A stretch of DNA of 64,000 bases from Setomelanomma holmii (GCA_010015745.1 ML978157.1:783713-847712); one strand, 5' to 3'; numbered from the stretch's first letter, positions 46,457 through 57,149 are shown. Notes: generated from the letters alone by a model not told the origin. Translations and numbers: made by a program.

Positions 46457-47502
46457 CATGCATTGGTGCCTGCAACTTGATAAGCGCTCGTCTTGCGTCC
46501 CTGTCCTCCTTGTCGTATGCAGTGTCCGGTCGTGGCGATGAAGATGAAGAGCATGCGTGGAAGGGAACACAATGGCGTCATCGCAAACGCACGCACTTCA
46601 CATTCGGAAGCTGCGCCTGTTGCTGACTTAGTGCCCACCACCACCTTACTGACTTGAGCGAGTCACAAGCTTGCGATCTGGAAATCTGGCACTGGGACGA
46701 ACGGGACGAGCTGGAGGTCCTGAACAAGCTGAAGCCAAACATGATCGACTGGCTGCCGAGTTTGAAAAGCGTCCAGTTCATGATCGACGGCCAGGGTAAA
46801 AGTGGCATGCTACGGATCGCTAGGACGCGCCCGAAAAACTGCTTTTGCAAGGAGAATCTGGAGGTTCCCTTCGAGCACCCGCTGTGAAAAGTCTGTACAT
46901 AGCTGCTTGAGTGTCCATGGCCGCTATCAAGCACCGTAGGTGATGAAGGTCATCGGTAACCTCTCAATTTTCCAACCACTCACATTCTCAGATAATCTCA
47001 TGCCAAAACACTTTCGCTCAACCATCTCCTCCCACGTGGAATGCATATGAGCACCAAAACGCGAAGAAGTGAAGGAATGACGTAGTGTTGCACAGTCCCT
47101 TAGCGGCGTAGCAAACGACAAATTCTGTGTTCAATAGACTCGAGACAGACTAGTCCGCATGAATGGGGCACGTATGAACAGCTTGAACGGCGGAACGAAG
47201 GTGTGCTCCTGAACAAAGATTTGTGCCGCCTGACTTTGCGCAAGATCGAATTCGTGGCGCCGGCTGAGGTGCTTGGAAGATGAGGTGGGAGGAGTACGCT
47301 CATACTGAGTCGCAGAGTGAAAGTAGCTCGTAAGCGCTGGAATAAGTATTCTCAAATCAAGGCGAATAAAAGATCCCACCGGCCTCAGATTGCCGAGCTC
47401 GCGCCAACTCTTCTGTCCTTTCGTTGCGTTTCCTTCAACAACTCTTCCTGCAAACCACCCGAGCAAACCACCCGAGGAAGCCCACTCACCACAACAGCAT
47501 TG
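46457..47502. other. Intergenic with a protein-like fragment
   Basis: The plus strand at 46654-46887 encodes a 77-codon stretch with protein-like composition (DWLPSLKSVQFMIDGQGK, then a Cys-containing tail). Its upstream frame is closed at about 46629 and I find no splice to the ATG at 46573. Probably the 3' remnant of a gene; family not recognised. Confidence 0.35.
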
Positions 47503-48166
47503 ATGCACAGATTCGGTGAGGACATGTCGCTGACTGATCTCTCGAATGGCGAGCGCCTGTGAGTCTTACAACTCATTGATCAAACGCATTTCTCAATGTT
47601 CGATGGTCCAATTCTAACATTGTCGTAGCACTGTCGAGAACCAGAAGCGCTCACCTTTACTCCGTCTGCCAGCCGAATTGCGCAATAGAGTGTACGACCT
47701 AGTCTTCCAGGGCACGATTCTGTACGTCCCGCCCTCACTCTCCTACCGTGAGAGCATCGCCAGACCCGACGGGAGGAAGCGCCCTACGGTCTCGCTCACT
47801 GCCACCAGCCGACAAATCCGCCACGAAGCCATGCCAGTCTTGCACAGATGTATAATGTTCGACATGAGCGAGTGGAGGCTCTTCAACCTGGAATCGACTA
47901 CGGATGCTTTCCGGGTTATGGACTACAATACGTGGCGCTGCATCGAATCTATCGCCATAAACGGAAAGGTAGCAAGTCGCCTCGCAAATGGATTACACTA
48001 GAGGGATCCTGACGTCCAATGGCCATACCCCGATGCCTTCAAAGAGCTCAAACGCGTCCAGGTGACAGGCTTTGTCGATCCATATTATCCCGGAGAAGTG
48101 GCTCGCAAGGCCCTTAGGATTTAGTTCCAAAGACCAGAGCTCGAAATTGTCTTTGGGTTGCTTTGA
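47503..48166 (+). pseudogene. 2EXR/F-box-like small protein, interrupted by two TAG codons
   Basis: Starts MHRFGEDMSLTDLSNGERL at 47503 (or at 47524). An intron 47562-47629 then leads into RSPLLRLPAELRNRVYDLVF, the N-terminal signature of a large Dothideomycete family sometimes labelled 2EXR. The frame is closed by TAG at 47999-48001, but the same frame continues as DVQWPYPDAFKELKRVQVTG up to TAG at 48122-48124 and PELEIVF up to TGA at 48164. Both TAG codons would be CAG or similar in a functional copy. Function of the family is not known; expected product about 200 residues. A shorter 137-residue product ending at 47999 is also possible. Confidence 0.55.
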
Positions 48167-48785
48167 GATCAAGCGGGAGCTGGAACATAGTCTGCCATGG
48201 TAGGGCCCAATGCAGCTCAAGGATATTTTGGGCTTTCATTTACCTAGAGGCTTCGAGTCGAGAAAAAATAAGGATAAGGCTTCTCAGGAGAATTCACCTA
48301 CATTGATACACAGCCAGACTGTGCCCGATACACGTGTATGGAACGAACTAGTAATGAAACATCGTCACCAATGTCGCCTTACAGCGTCGGTCGTCTTACT
48401 TATGGCAGGTGTCGCCATTCGCGCCAGAAGAAAGGAAGGAAGTTGCGCGATGAATGGGGTGGACGATGCGTGAGCGCCAAGTGAAATCGGAAATTTCGGA
48501 ACACCACATCGGACCCAATACTCTGCCATCATCATTTCACCTCAGTCCATCTCTGGTACCTTTGTTAGATCTTTGGGCGAGCGATTCGGGTCATCTGTGA
48601 TGGTTGTTAGGATGTGCCCTGTTGCCATGTTGGCGGTGAGGCGCCAGCATATCCCAGCCTCGCCATTTCTTCCCTGATTCGCTGTCTTCGAGTCCACCAG
48701 CCACCTCATCGGCATCGTGCTTTAGATGCCCAGGAGCTACTCTTTTTGCCTTGTGCTTGCAGTACACATTCCTCAAGACATCATT
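48167..48785. other. Intergenic, no gene seen
   Basis: Promoter region of the Cys-rich secreted protein; nothing recognisable. Confidence 0.45.
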
Positions 48786-50200
48786 ATGCATATCCTTAAC
48801 ATTTTCACCCTCCCACCTGCCATTCTGCTCCTGTTATGCGCGACGTCGTCGACCGCCGAACCGCAATGGCCGCACAACGTTCCGAGACATCTAAAATACT
48901 TCCCCGAGGACGAAGCACATGCGCGGAGAGGCATGGACATACGGGAAAGAATGAGACATGAGAAGCCGGTCGGGGTGAAGAAGATGGGTGCAGATGAGGG
49001 TGAAATGTTCATGTTGAACAGCTGGATATTTGCATCAGACCTCAGACGGAGATCAAACCATGATAGCTATGGGAATAAGACATGCGAGGCACAATCACCA
49101 CTGCGGCCTCTTGCCGAAGACGACTTCTTTGCTCGCATGCGGATACGAGCTGCACTGGCAAAGAGGCAGTTTGCATGTCCAATGGGAACGAGCAGTTGCT
49201 CCTCAATTGGCGCACCGGACGTCTGCTGTGGAACCGGTACGACTTGCGTCAATGTGAATAATAGTCCAGGAGTTGGATCAGTGGGATGCTGTCTACAAGG
49301 GCAGACATGTGCGGGATCGATCAGCTGTGATACGAAAAATGGCTACTCGTCATGTCCGGACGCACCCAATGGGGGTTGCTGTTTGCCGGGATTTCATTGT
49401 GATGGGATAGGCTGTAAGTCATATATATAATGTTCCGCATCTCACTCTGATTATCCCTAGGCGCCGTCGGTGGTACATCTACAGCCTACGTCAATCCCTC
49501 CACTTCTCGAGCTGCCTCCCCTTCCTCCACAGCCGTCATTATAGTTCCTACATCGCTTCCCGCGTCTTCCACGCCGACTCCCACACCCACACCTGCATCG
49601 AGCTCCGCATACACATGCTCAACTGGCTGGTTTTCATGTGCAGCAAGTCTGGGAGGAGGATGCTGTCAAAACGGACGGACGTGTGCAACAGGAGCGTCTT
49701 GTCTCGGCGACGAACCAACTAGCACTCAGGCACCATCTGCGCCTGTCCGGCCAACAAGTGGCTCAGCTACAACGTCTGCATCGTCAACAGATGAAGTGTG
49801 TCCAACTGGATTTTATGTATGCAGCGCATACTACCCATCAGGATGCTGTCGAGTTGGACGAGACTGCCAGACTACTGGAAGCTGTGCCCTGCCTACTTCG
49901 ACGATCGTCAACACGAACGGGGTGGTCATTGTCGCTCCAACCGGCGCCGGCGTAGCGACTAGCGGCGCAGCGCGAGGCGGATCGTGTCCAAGTGCATGGT
50001 ATAGCTGTGCTGCGAATCGTGGCGGCAATTGCTGTCCGAATGGGTACGAATGTGGTGAACAATGCACAACGACTGCGTCTAGTCAATCTGGCGTCGCGCA
50101 GAAAGTTGCGCCGAGCACTGCTTCGATCGTCACGACCATCTCGATCTGGTCATGGGCTGCGGGGTCTGCTGCGATTGGTATTGCTATGATTGTACTATGA
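48786..50200 (+). CDS. Cysteine-rich secreted protein, probably GPI-anchored
   Basis: A 455-residue protein from exons 48786-49413 and 49461-50200. A signal peptide (starting MHILNIFTLPP) is followed by about 110 residues without Cys and a KRQF site that could be a Kex2 cut. Then come five modules of the pattern C-x(3-4)-F/S-x-C...G-x-CC-x(2)-G/N-x(2)-C, for example STGWFSCAASLGGGCCQNG, GFYVCSAYYPSGCC and AWYSCAANRGGNCC, separated by Ser/Thr/Pro-rich spacers. The last 25 residues are hydrophobic after a small-residue stretch, as in GPI signals. A wall-bound surface protein is likely. I start at 48786 rather than the in-frame ATG at 48726 because the former begins a clean signal peptide. Function unknown. 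Confidence 0.8.
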
Positions 50201-50315
50201 GCTCAGGCGAAGAACAGTTATGGACACAAACAGCACAGTCGCAAATCGTTTTGCATTCGTCGAATTCCAGCAGTCTTTGATTCCGCCTACGACCTAGTCT
50301 TATCATCGCCACTCT

Positions 50316-51403
50316 TCAGTCAGTCGACTCGGTCTTGATTCTCACACCATCTTCCTGTTTGACATCGGCGTCGCCCTCTGTCTTGACGAGACCATCGGTT
50401 AATTCTCTCTTGACTTGGATGTCTCGCTGTTCGACATTGTCATTCTCTGTCTTGATAAGAGCGTTTGCGATGTCCTCTGCCTTGATCCCTTCCTCTGCCT
50501 TGATCCCTCCAGGGAGGGTCGACTCGCTGGAAGGCCGAGCTGACAGATCAAGTGAATCCAGCTCCCCTGTGCATATAATGTTAGAGCATCTCGGGACGCG
50601 GTAGTCACAACCACTTACCCCTCGATCTGTAATTCCACACGAACCTCGCGAGTGGCTTATTGCCGTCCTCCAACATGTCAACACCTGGCCGGTACGGAGC
50701 GTGAGGTGCCGGGTAGAAAGGGCCATGACTGCCGCAATGTTAGCATGCATCCTACAAAGAGCCACTGCGACCGACGTGTGAGACAAACCTTGTCACAAGA
50801 GAATGGCTGGTGGCGCCCTTAAGCGCTTCTTGGTCAGATCGTCGTATCCTCAGATATGCGGGTATTTACCACGTTCCTGGACAGGCGGCATACGCAAGCC
50901 AATGGTCACACGACGGATGCGAAGCTCAATAGAACCGAAACCTGGTCGGGCAAGCGCCGATATCGTGGCTTCATCGAGGTGTTCCTTCTCATCTAAATCG
51001 ACGTCCGTGTGGACCCGATGTATTCGGGGAAAATGAGTGATTTACCGGTGTTGAGTTTGGAGAAGCGAAACGCCTTAGCCACGGAGAGACCATTCACGAT
51101 GTCGGCAGCGGTGTTGGATATGACGACTTTCCAATCACCATGCTCATCCCCGTCAAGGCCAGATTGTCCAAGAGCGCTCCCCAGCACCCATCCGTCCAAC
51201 GCAAGGGCTGCGCGAAGGGCCGACGTATTGAAGCAGGATTCGGGAACGGTTATGCGGACGTCGAAGTACGTTCCAGCAGTTGCTTCGACATAGCTCACAA
51301 CGGTGTTCAACTCTTGCTCTGTGCCGTCATCGAACTCTTGTAGTGCTTGGCCGTTCACGAAGATTTCGGCAGTAAAACCGGGGATCTGAGGATGAATAGC
51401 CAT
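50316..51403 (-). CDS. DUF7918-type protein with C-terminal SUMO-motif array
   Basis: A 293-residue protein from five exons: 51046-51403, 50870-50992, 50789-50828, 50619-50728 and 50316-50566. The N-terminus MAIHPQIPGFTAEIFVNGQA and the following beta-rich block with PESCF match the fungal DUF7918 pattern; HGPFYPAPHAPYRPG and FVWNYRSRGELDSL complete it. The last exon encodes seven hydrophobic-Lys-x-Glu motifs within 57 residues (Lys 233, 239, 249, 263, 272, 280 and 288): IKAE twice, IKTE twice, VKRE, VKTE and VKQE. These match the SUMO conjugation consensus. Likely nuclear, but no DNA-binding domain is visible. One intron is only 41 nt; all junctions keep frame. Confidence 0.82.
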
Positions 51404-51620
51404 CGCTGCCGCCTGCGGGATGGAATCTATGCAGAGCTTTATGTGATTTAGCGGCCATGCTTGCTACATCCACATCACCAGTACATTGAAGCAAGCAGCA
51501 ACTGATTGCTGACCGCATAATTACAATATCAATTATGCATGAACTGAAGAGCAAGCCGTTGGACGTTCGTACAACATTCAATCAACCAATTATCCCGCCA
51601 GATCGCACTTTCAATACCAC

Positions 51621-52412
51621 TCACGCGCTCCTATACCTCTCATCCAACACTCCCTCCCTCGTCCAAACATTCATCCCAACCTTCTCTCCCCTCTGCACCG
51701 GCAACCCCGCATGCACCGTCCTCCGATCTCCCTCAAACCTCACAATCCCATCCCTTCCCTTCACCTCCACCAAATTCCGCCAAAACACCGCATTCCCCTG
51801 CACCGGCCTGAACACTACACCGTCTTCCTCTTCCGCATCGCAATTCACATACTCGCACCAGCGCTCATCCTGCGGTACATCTAGTAGTGGGAATTGTGTC
51901 CCGCCGCCAATGATGTCGGGCGAGGCGTGCACGTATACGAAGAACGAAGAAAGACGGTTTCCGCCAAATGACGGGGTGGTTTGAGAGGGTGATGTGAACC
52001 AGTCAGTGTGCGTGTGGTATTCTTGATTCAACCCATACTTGACGAGCTGTAAAGGTTCCAAGCTCTCGCGCTGGGTGTTGAAGCCCTGAAATTCCAGCGC
52101 GCGTTGCTCAATGCAGCGCACAATTTCGTCGCTTTCGAGACTAGTTGATCGCGAGGTGCGTGTTGTGGCGAGGTGTTGTCGGCCCGAGGAGTCGGCGATT
52201 ATGGAATTGGAGAATTTTCCGGCGGAGATGGATTGCAAGTGTGCGATTTCGGTGGGTGTGATGAAGTCGGCGATGTAAATTACGAGAGGCAAGGTGGAGA
52301 AGACCTGGATGGTGTAGGGGTGGAGTGGGCAGGATGTTGTGTTTTGGGATTGTGTGAGGGCTGGTATGGTGAGGAGCGTGAAGATGGGGAAGAGTGATGG
52401 CGAGGATTTCAT
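51621..52412 (-). CDS. Secretory-pathway prolyl 4-hydroxylase-like 2OG-Fe(II) dioxygenase
   Basis: A 263-residue single-exon protein. A signal peptide (starting MKSSPSLFPIFTLL) leads it into the ER. The P4Hc fold is clear: IADFITPTEIAHLQ, LVKYGLNQEYHTHTDWF with the iron ligands His135 and Asp137, GGGTQFPLL, GNAVFWRN and RTVHAGLPVQRGEKVGMN with His234 and the 2-oxoglutarate-binding Lys244. All catalytic residues are present. There is no HDEL at its own C-terminus (it ends RYRSA). The start at 52412 gives the signal peptide; an in-frame ATG at 52466 would bury it. Transcribed divergently from a PDI-like HDEL protein across 309 bp (52413-52721). The substrate prolyl or other residue is unknown. 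Confidence 0.88.
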   Translation of the reverse strand: MKSSPSLFPIFTLLTIPALTQSQNTTSCPLHPYTIQVFSTLPLVIYIADFITPTEIAHLQSISAGKFSNSIIADSSGRQHLATTRTSRSTSLESDEIVRCIEQRALEFQGFNTQRESLEPLQLVKYGLNQEYHTHTDWFTSPSQTTPSFGGNRLSSFFVYVHASPDIIGGGTQFPLLDVPQDERWCEYVNCDAEEEDGVVFRPVQGNAVFWRNLVEVKGRDGIVRFEGDRRTVHAGLPVQRGEKVGMNVWTREGVLDERYRSA

Positions 52413-52721
52413 GTTGCGGCAAAGAAACTTCTTGGGAGGTATGGGATACAGTTGCGAGCATCTCATAAATGGAAGTTAAAAGAGTTGATGTAAAGTTCTC
52501 TACGCCGAAGCAGGACAGGCGATGATGCGCAGTTATGTGCAAGGGCCTTGCCTGAAACGTGAGCAGTTTGAGAGCAGTTCGACACCTGCAGATAGTACCT
52601 GATCGACACCTGAGACGAGTTTGGGATCGATCGTTCTCGTCAGAGCATCAGTCCTTTTCCTGAAAATGCTCTCGACCTGTTCAGTCCCCTCCATACAATA
52701 ACATCCATCATCTCGACCCAA
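52413..52721. promoter_or_regulatory. Shared divergent promoter of the hydroxylase and PDI-like genes
   Basis: 309 bp separate the two start codons, with no other gene between, so both transcription starts must lie here. No individual factor site is assigned. Confidence 0.5.
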
Positions 52722-53870
52722 ATGCGCACTCTAACCTTGTCCATCCTCCTCTTACTTGGACCGACCATAGCAGCACCAAACATCATTGAATATGCCACAT
52801 CTCAAGGCTTTACCACTTCCCTCCAAACCCGCCCCCGTCTCCTTGTCGCATTCACATCACGCACTCTGGTCTCCGTACAACCATTCAACACCATCTTCAC
52901 CCAATCGTCAACAAACACTTCAACGCTCTACCTCAGCATAGACTGCAATCAGGAAGTTGAACTCTGCCGCGAACATGACATCAACTCGTTCCCAACGATC
53001 CGGTTGTTGGAAAGAGACGGGGGAGTAGAAGGAAAGATGCGAATGACGCGTTATCGAGGCCCGCGAACGCAGAATGCAATACGGAGCTTTGTTAGGAAGC
53101 GTGAACTTCCTGTCGTTACGCACATCCAGGCAGATAATCTGGCAAGTTTCAAGGTTATCGACGATGTCGTTGTACTTGCGTACCTCAGACCCGATCAGAC
53201 CGAATTACTCGAGGCTTTTAGAGTGGTCGCTCAACTCCATCACCTGGACTACATATTCGGCTACACAACCTCTCCCACCAACCCCAACACCTCAGAGACT
53301 CATCCAGACACCAATAACACTCCCGTACCTTCGATCATATGCTACAAAAACTTCGACGCCGACCATCACTCCCTGCCCGGCCCGTTCGCACAAGCATCCA
53401 TCGAATCTTTCCTCGCAGCCTCAACACCCAATGTGATCAAAACATTCCGCGAGAAAGATCTAGACACATTCATGCAGCCGTCAAAACTTACTTGCTACAT
53501 CTTCACCACAACCGATGAGACAGCGAAGAGGGCGCACTATGCACTCACGCAGTTGGCTAGGAAGTATGAAAGGTATGTTGTATTTGGGATTGTGGATGCT
53601 GGGAGATATGAGGAGATGGCGAAGAACTTCTTGGGGGATGGAGGGGATGGAGAGGGGATGGAAGAGGGGATGTTGGTCATGCATGCGCCGATGAATGACC
53701 ATGTGTTTCGATATCAGGCTGGGAAACCGATTGGAGCAAGTGCGGTGGAGAGAATGTTGACGACGATCTTACAGGGAAAGGCGGTGGATGGGCAGGTATT
53801 TGGTGCAGATGCAGAAGACGTGAATCGAGGTGGATTGAGTGAAGGGAAAGGAGGACATGACGAGCTGTAA
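52722..53870 (+). CDS. ER-resident PDI-like protein without CxxC, HDEL-terminated
   Basis: A 382-residue single-exon protein with signal peptide (starting MRTLTLSILLLLGPTIAA) and C-terminal HDEL, so retained in the ER lumen. The first domain has a thioredoxin fold (RLLVAFTS, LSIDCNQEVELCREHDINSF then the cis-Pro in FPTIRLL), but the WCxxC active site is replaced by SRTLVSVQPF, so it cannot catalyse disulfide exchange there. Two further b-type thioredoxin domains follow (HIQADNLASFKVIDDVVVLAY and KTFREKDLDTFMQPSKL). The catalytic a' domain of true PDI is missing: the order is a-b-b'-HDEL. It may act as a chaperone or as a holding subunit. Divergently paired with the prolyl hydroxylase. Confidence 0.85.
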   Translation: MRTLTLSILLLLGPTIAAPNIIEYATSQGFTTSLQTRPRLLVAFTSRTLVSVQPFNTIFTQSSTNTSTLYLSIDCNQEVELCREHDINSFPTIRLLERDGGVEGKMRMTRYRGPRTQNAIRSFVRKRELPVVTHIQADNLASFKVIDDVVVLAYLRPDQTELLEAFRVVAQLHHLDYIFGYTTSPTNPNTSETHPDTNNTPVPSIICYKNFDADHHSLPGPFAQASIESFLAASTPNVIKTFREKDLDTFMQPSKLTCYIFTTTDETAKRAHYALTQLARKYERYVVFGIVDAGRYEEMAKNFLGDGGDGEGMEEGMLVMHAPMNDHVFRYQAGKPIGASAVERMLTTILQGKAVDGQVFGADAEDVNRGGLSEGKGGHDEL

Positions 53871-54364
53871 TCAGCACGGATACCGCAAACTTCAGCGATG
53901 ATCAGGTCTCATTGTCGAGAGCTTATGCGAAGTTTCATCTTCTAGACTTTGTCTTAACAAAGCGTGTAGCGCAGATATGCAGTGGAAAGCGTTCCGCGCT
54001 GCCAAGCAAGTGTTTGGGTAAGCATGCTTGGCCTTCGCCCTCGGACTTGGTGACAATGTCCAAGATGATCTGCAGGCCCTCATGTCTGGCTGCTTTGCAT
54101 CTTGATGTGAGGTTGAGTACAGAGCGAGACACCGAGGTCCTCGCGCTATATGTCTCGAAGCAGAAGCGAGATGTATCGTCGGTAAAAAGGCCAAGATGCA
54201 GTGGCATGCTAGAGGGTGGTCCGGATGGTGATCCACGGTACAGACGTAAAAAGGCAGCATATAAGACTCCTGGCTCCTTGGAATAATCCATCTCAGCAAG
54301 AGCGCAATATCGAACCCTGCAACACACATCAGCAAGGTGCTCACAATTACTAGAAAACCTCGTT
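53871..54364. other. Intergenic, no gene supported
   Basis: Open frames exist on both strands but without motifs. Confidence 0.4.
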
Positions 54365-54769
54365 ATGTCAACCACAACCCACAAACCCAAGATCCTCATG
54401 ACCGGCCTCGACACCAATGCCAACATACCACCCTACTTCCGCTCTCTACGGCACCCCAGCAGAAATCAAAGCCAACATCAACGCCGACGAGCACGCTGCA
54501 AAGACGCCGGGTATGACGTCACCATCTACTTCATGTACGACCAGAATCCTCAAAAGGGACTGGACTGGCTCGAGGCGAAGCTTAAGGAAACGCACTTTGA
54601 TGGAATCATGGTTGGTGTCGGTTTGAGGTTGATTCCTGAACAAACGGTGTTTTATGAACATGTGGTGAATGTGGCGAGGAAAACGAGTCCGGGGAGTGTG
54701 TTGTTGTTTAATGAGGGGCCGGGCAAGAATTATGATGCGATGCAAAGGAACAAGGAGAGTTTGGAATAG
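54365..54769 (+). CDS. Conserved small fungal protein with two compensating frameshifts
   Basis: A 134-residue open frame starting MSTTTHKPKILMTGLD. The second half (AGYDVTIYFMYDQNPQKGLD, FDGIMVGVGLRLIPEQTVFY, then FNEGPG) reads as a conserved family of unknown function. The segment at about residues 28-46 is Arg/Gln-rich and unlike protein, but in the next frame the same DNA encodes LYGTPAEIKANINADEHAA, which fits naturally between the flanks. So a 2-nt deletion in a CT run near 54445 and a 1-nt deletion near 54503 together preserve the overall frame while scrambling about 19 residues. The product may be stable but altered. Function unknown. Confidence 0.6.
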   Translation: MSTTTHKPKILMTGLDTNANIPPYFRSLRHPSRNQSQHQRRRARCKDAGYDVTIYFMYDQNPQKGLDWLEAKLKETHFDGIMVGVGLRLIPEQTVFYEHVVNVARKTSPGSVLLFNEGPGKNYDAMQRNKESLE

Positions 54770-55365
54770 GTAGCGGAAATGATAGGACTGTTGCTCGTGT
54801 TTTGCATCGCTTTGCGACTTACTGACGGTGCTGCGGTTTGGACCTGAGCGAGCGTGAATTGCAATAGCGCCTTGCGAATCTTCCGCGCCCTTGCGAATGC
54901 GCCGAATACGTGGCTTGAGGTCTTTTATGGTGGGCACAAGCTGAAAAGTCGAAGAGGAGGTGGTCGGCGCTCAATTGTGATTCAGCCTTGTGACGATGCG
55001 GGTTCTAGGTAACAGCATTGCTGTTCCTTATCGTGCGGAGATGCTCAGCCTCGCCCGATTATGGAAAACCATAACGAGTGGCCCTCTTTTGGAGCTGTGT
55101 GTAAGCTAAAGGGTTATCGGTAGCTTTCTTCACTGGCGCTTGTATAGCTTCGTGGGGTCATCCAGCCTCACGCTATTGGCTGCGTGCTTCAGCTGAGCAT
55201 ATGCGATTCGCAGCCTTGTCGCAGGATATCGAGCGGCGGTCGCCACAACAGGCAACGCTCATGTCGATTTCTTGGTGGTGTCGCAAGTATTTGAAATCGT
55301 GGTAGATAGATATAAGGCTGGTCGCCAGTGCGATCGTGGCCAGTGCAAGATCCGGATGTGCCAAC
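54770..55365. other. Intergenic, no gene seen
   Basis: No recognisable open frame. The in-frame stop shortly upstream of the membrane-protein start lies here (near 55301). Confidence 0.4.
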
Positions 55366-57067
55366 ATGAATTGTTCTTTGGCTGACATCCACAACCGAAC
55401 GAGTGGCTTCGAGTTCGTCGGTCTTTACAATGTGCAAATGTTCCTGAACCAAACCTGTGGAGCTGCGAGCGACATCTTCTTCGAGGGTACGCGCATGCCG
55501 ACATATTCTGTTTGCGAAAAGATCACTGGATTGGGCAATTCGATCTGGACAGACTGGACTCCTTACCCAATATCCGACATCTGGAATCGCATCGTGGTAT
55601 GGAAGCTACCATTGCTTCAACTTTTGTCGCAGTTCCCAAGACCGCCCTTGGGCCCTTGGGTAGAATTCAGCGTCATGATGCATCTACTGGGAGATCCGAT
55701 CGACTCCATGGCAAGCATGTTTCTGACTCTCGCGATGTGTCAGAAGAGAGCGCTACGAGCGCAGGAGTTGTGTAGTGAGACAGGTACAGGAGTTGAGCAT
55801 CCGAGCTATACCCGGACTTGGAAGGAGCTAGCCGTCATCATGGTGTCGTACGACGAGTGTGGCGTATCCGAGAGGGTAGAAGTGTTCTGCCAAGTATAGT
55901 CAGTCTCAATTCGCCACCCCAGCTGATTCAGCTAACCGATGCCAGTCGCGAGACGAAAGGTAGAGACGACTTCGAGCATGAAATCCGACACATATACGAA
56001 GAGACAGCAGGCTCACTGGCCGCTGATAGACAGACTCGGATACTGCCAGTGGTGCTTGCTGAGCTGTTCTTTATCGGCGGCTGGGTTATATCGCTTGTCA
56101 AGGCCGCATCGTCAGAGCCGAATCCCACAAATTGGGTCAATGTTGAGGCACAGAGCATCGCAATTTCAGCTCTTTACCTCTGGGTCACTTCCACCATCAT
56201 CATGGGATCCCTGATAGGAGCCTCACAGACTGAAGACGCCATCCCGCGAATCTTGCATGCTATGGACTACAGCCTGGCGCCCTTCCAGCAGATCAAAACT
56301 CGAAGACCTTCTATCGCGGGTCGAGTCACGATTGGGTGGTGCAAACGCTCGAGGTATCGCGCGATCCATGGTGGGACCTACTCTTGGCGTCCGAGAAAGT
56401 GGAAAACCGAGGATGTCATTCGCAAGGCTCTCCCGACTTACGCGACGGTGGCGACCCTGTTTGTCGGGTGTAGCTTCGTAGTAGCAGCAGTGCTGTCGTA
56501 CCTCGTTTCTCCTCGAGGACTGTCGTGCCGCCATATCCCAGAGAGTCTGGTGTAAGTGCGAATCGATCAAACACGCGAAGATACACCACTAACGCCCTCG
56601 GCAGATTTCTGATCTGGGTGCTGAGCTTCGGCATCCAAATTCTATGCGAGAAATTCCTCCTATACAAAGAAGATGCGTTATTCTGGATCTTGTTATGCAA
56701 GGACGTAATATGTGCGTCGAGCAATATCGCAATCATCATCCTTGTTCAGTGGGGGATCATGAATCGATGCTCATGCTGGGCCGGAATGGGATCTACTTGG
56801 GTGCACTTGCCGCAACTGCCACAAGTGAAGGAAGAACTCATGTACTTCATTAGGCACGTCGCGCCCATCATCGTTTCTTTGGCGCTGGTGTTGCATCTGG
56901 TCTTTTGTGCTGCTGTTGTTTGGAAGTACTGGGATGCAGTTCGCGTCTTCATCCAACGCGATGACGGTGTGTCCAACCGCACATGGCGAACACAAAACCG
57001 GGTGGACAGAAAGTGTGATGTAGGGGTGGAGGAGGTAGAGTTAGTGCCAAACACAATTGAAGTGTGA
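55366..57067 (+). CDS. Multipass membrane protein of unknown function
   Basis: About 529 residues from exons 55366-55893, about 55953-56551 and 56605-57067. The second junction is firm (SLV-FLIWVLSFG). The first is less so: acceptors at 55920, 55930 and 55952 all keep frame. At least five hydrophobic helices are visible: VVLAELFFIGGWVISLV, ISALYLWVTSTIIMG, VATLFVGCSFVVAAVL, FLIWVLSFGIQIL and IIVSLALVLHLVFCAAVVW. An extracellular-looking N-terminal part has several Cys and NxS/T sites (NCS, NRT, NQT). The first in-frame Met at 55366 starts directly in that region, so an N-terminal helix or signal may lie in a missed upstream exon. I do not recognise the family. Confidence 0.6.
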
Positions 57068-57149
57068 TGTTAGGAAGTGTGTCACTTCTGAGATTTGATG
57101 GTGACCGTTGGCGCTAACGAGCGAACTCTTGGCGCGCTAATGCCCATGG

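Noticed and set aside
5585..48166. RIP (repeat-induced point mutation) as the cause of the stop codons
   Set aside because: Several stops fit CpA-to-TpA, but the genes are not repeats here, base composition is not AT-shifted, and only one to three changes occur per gene.
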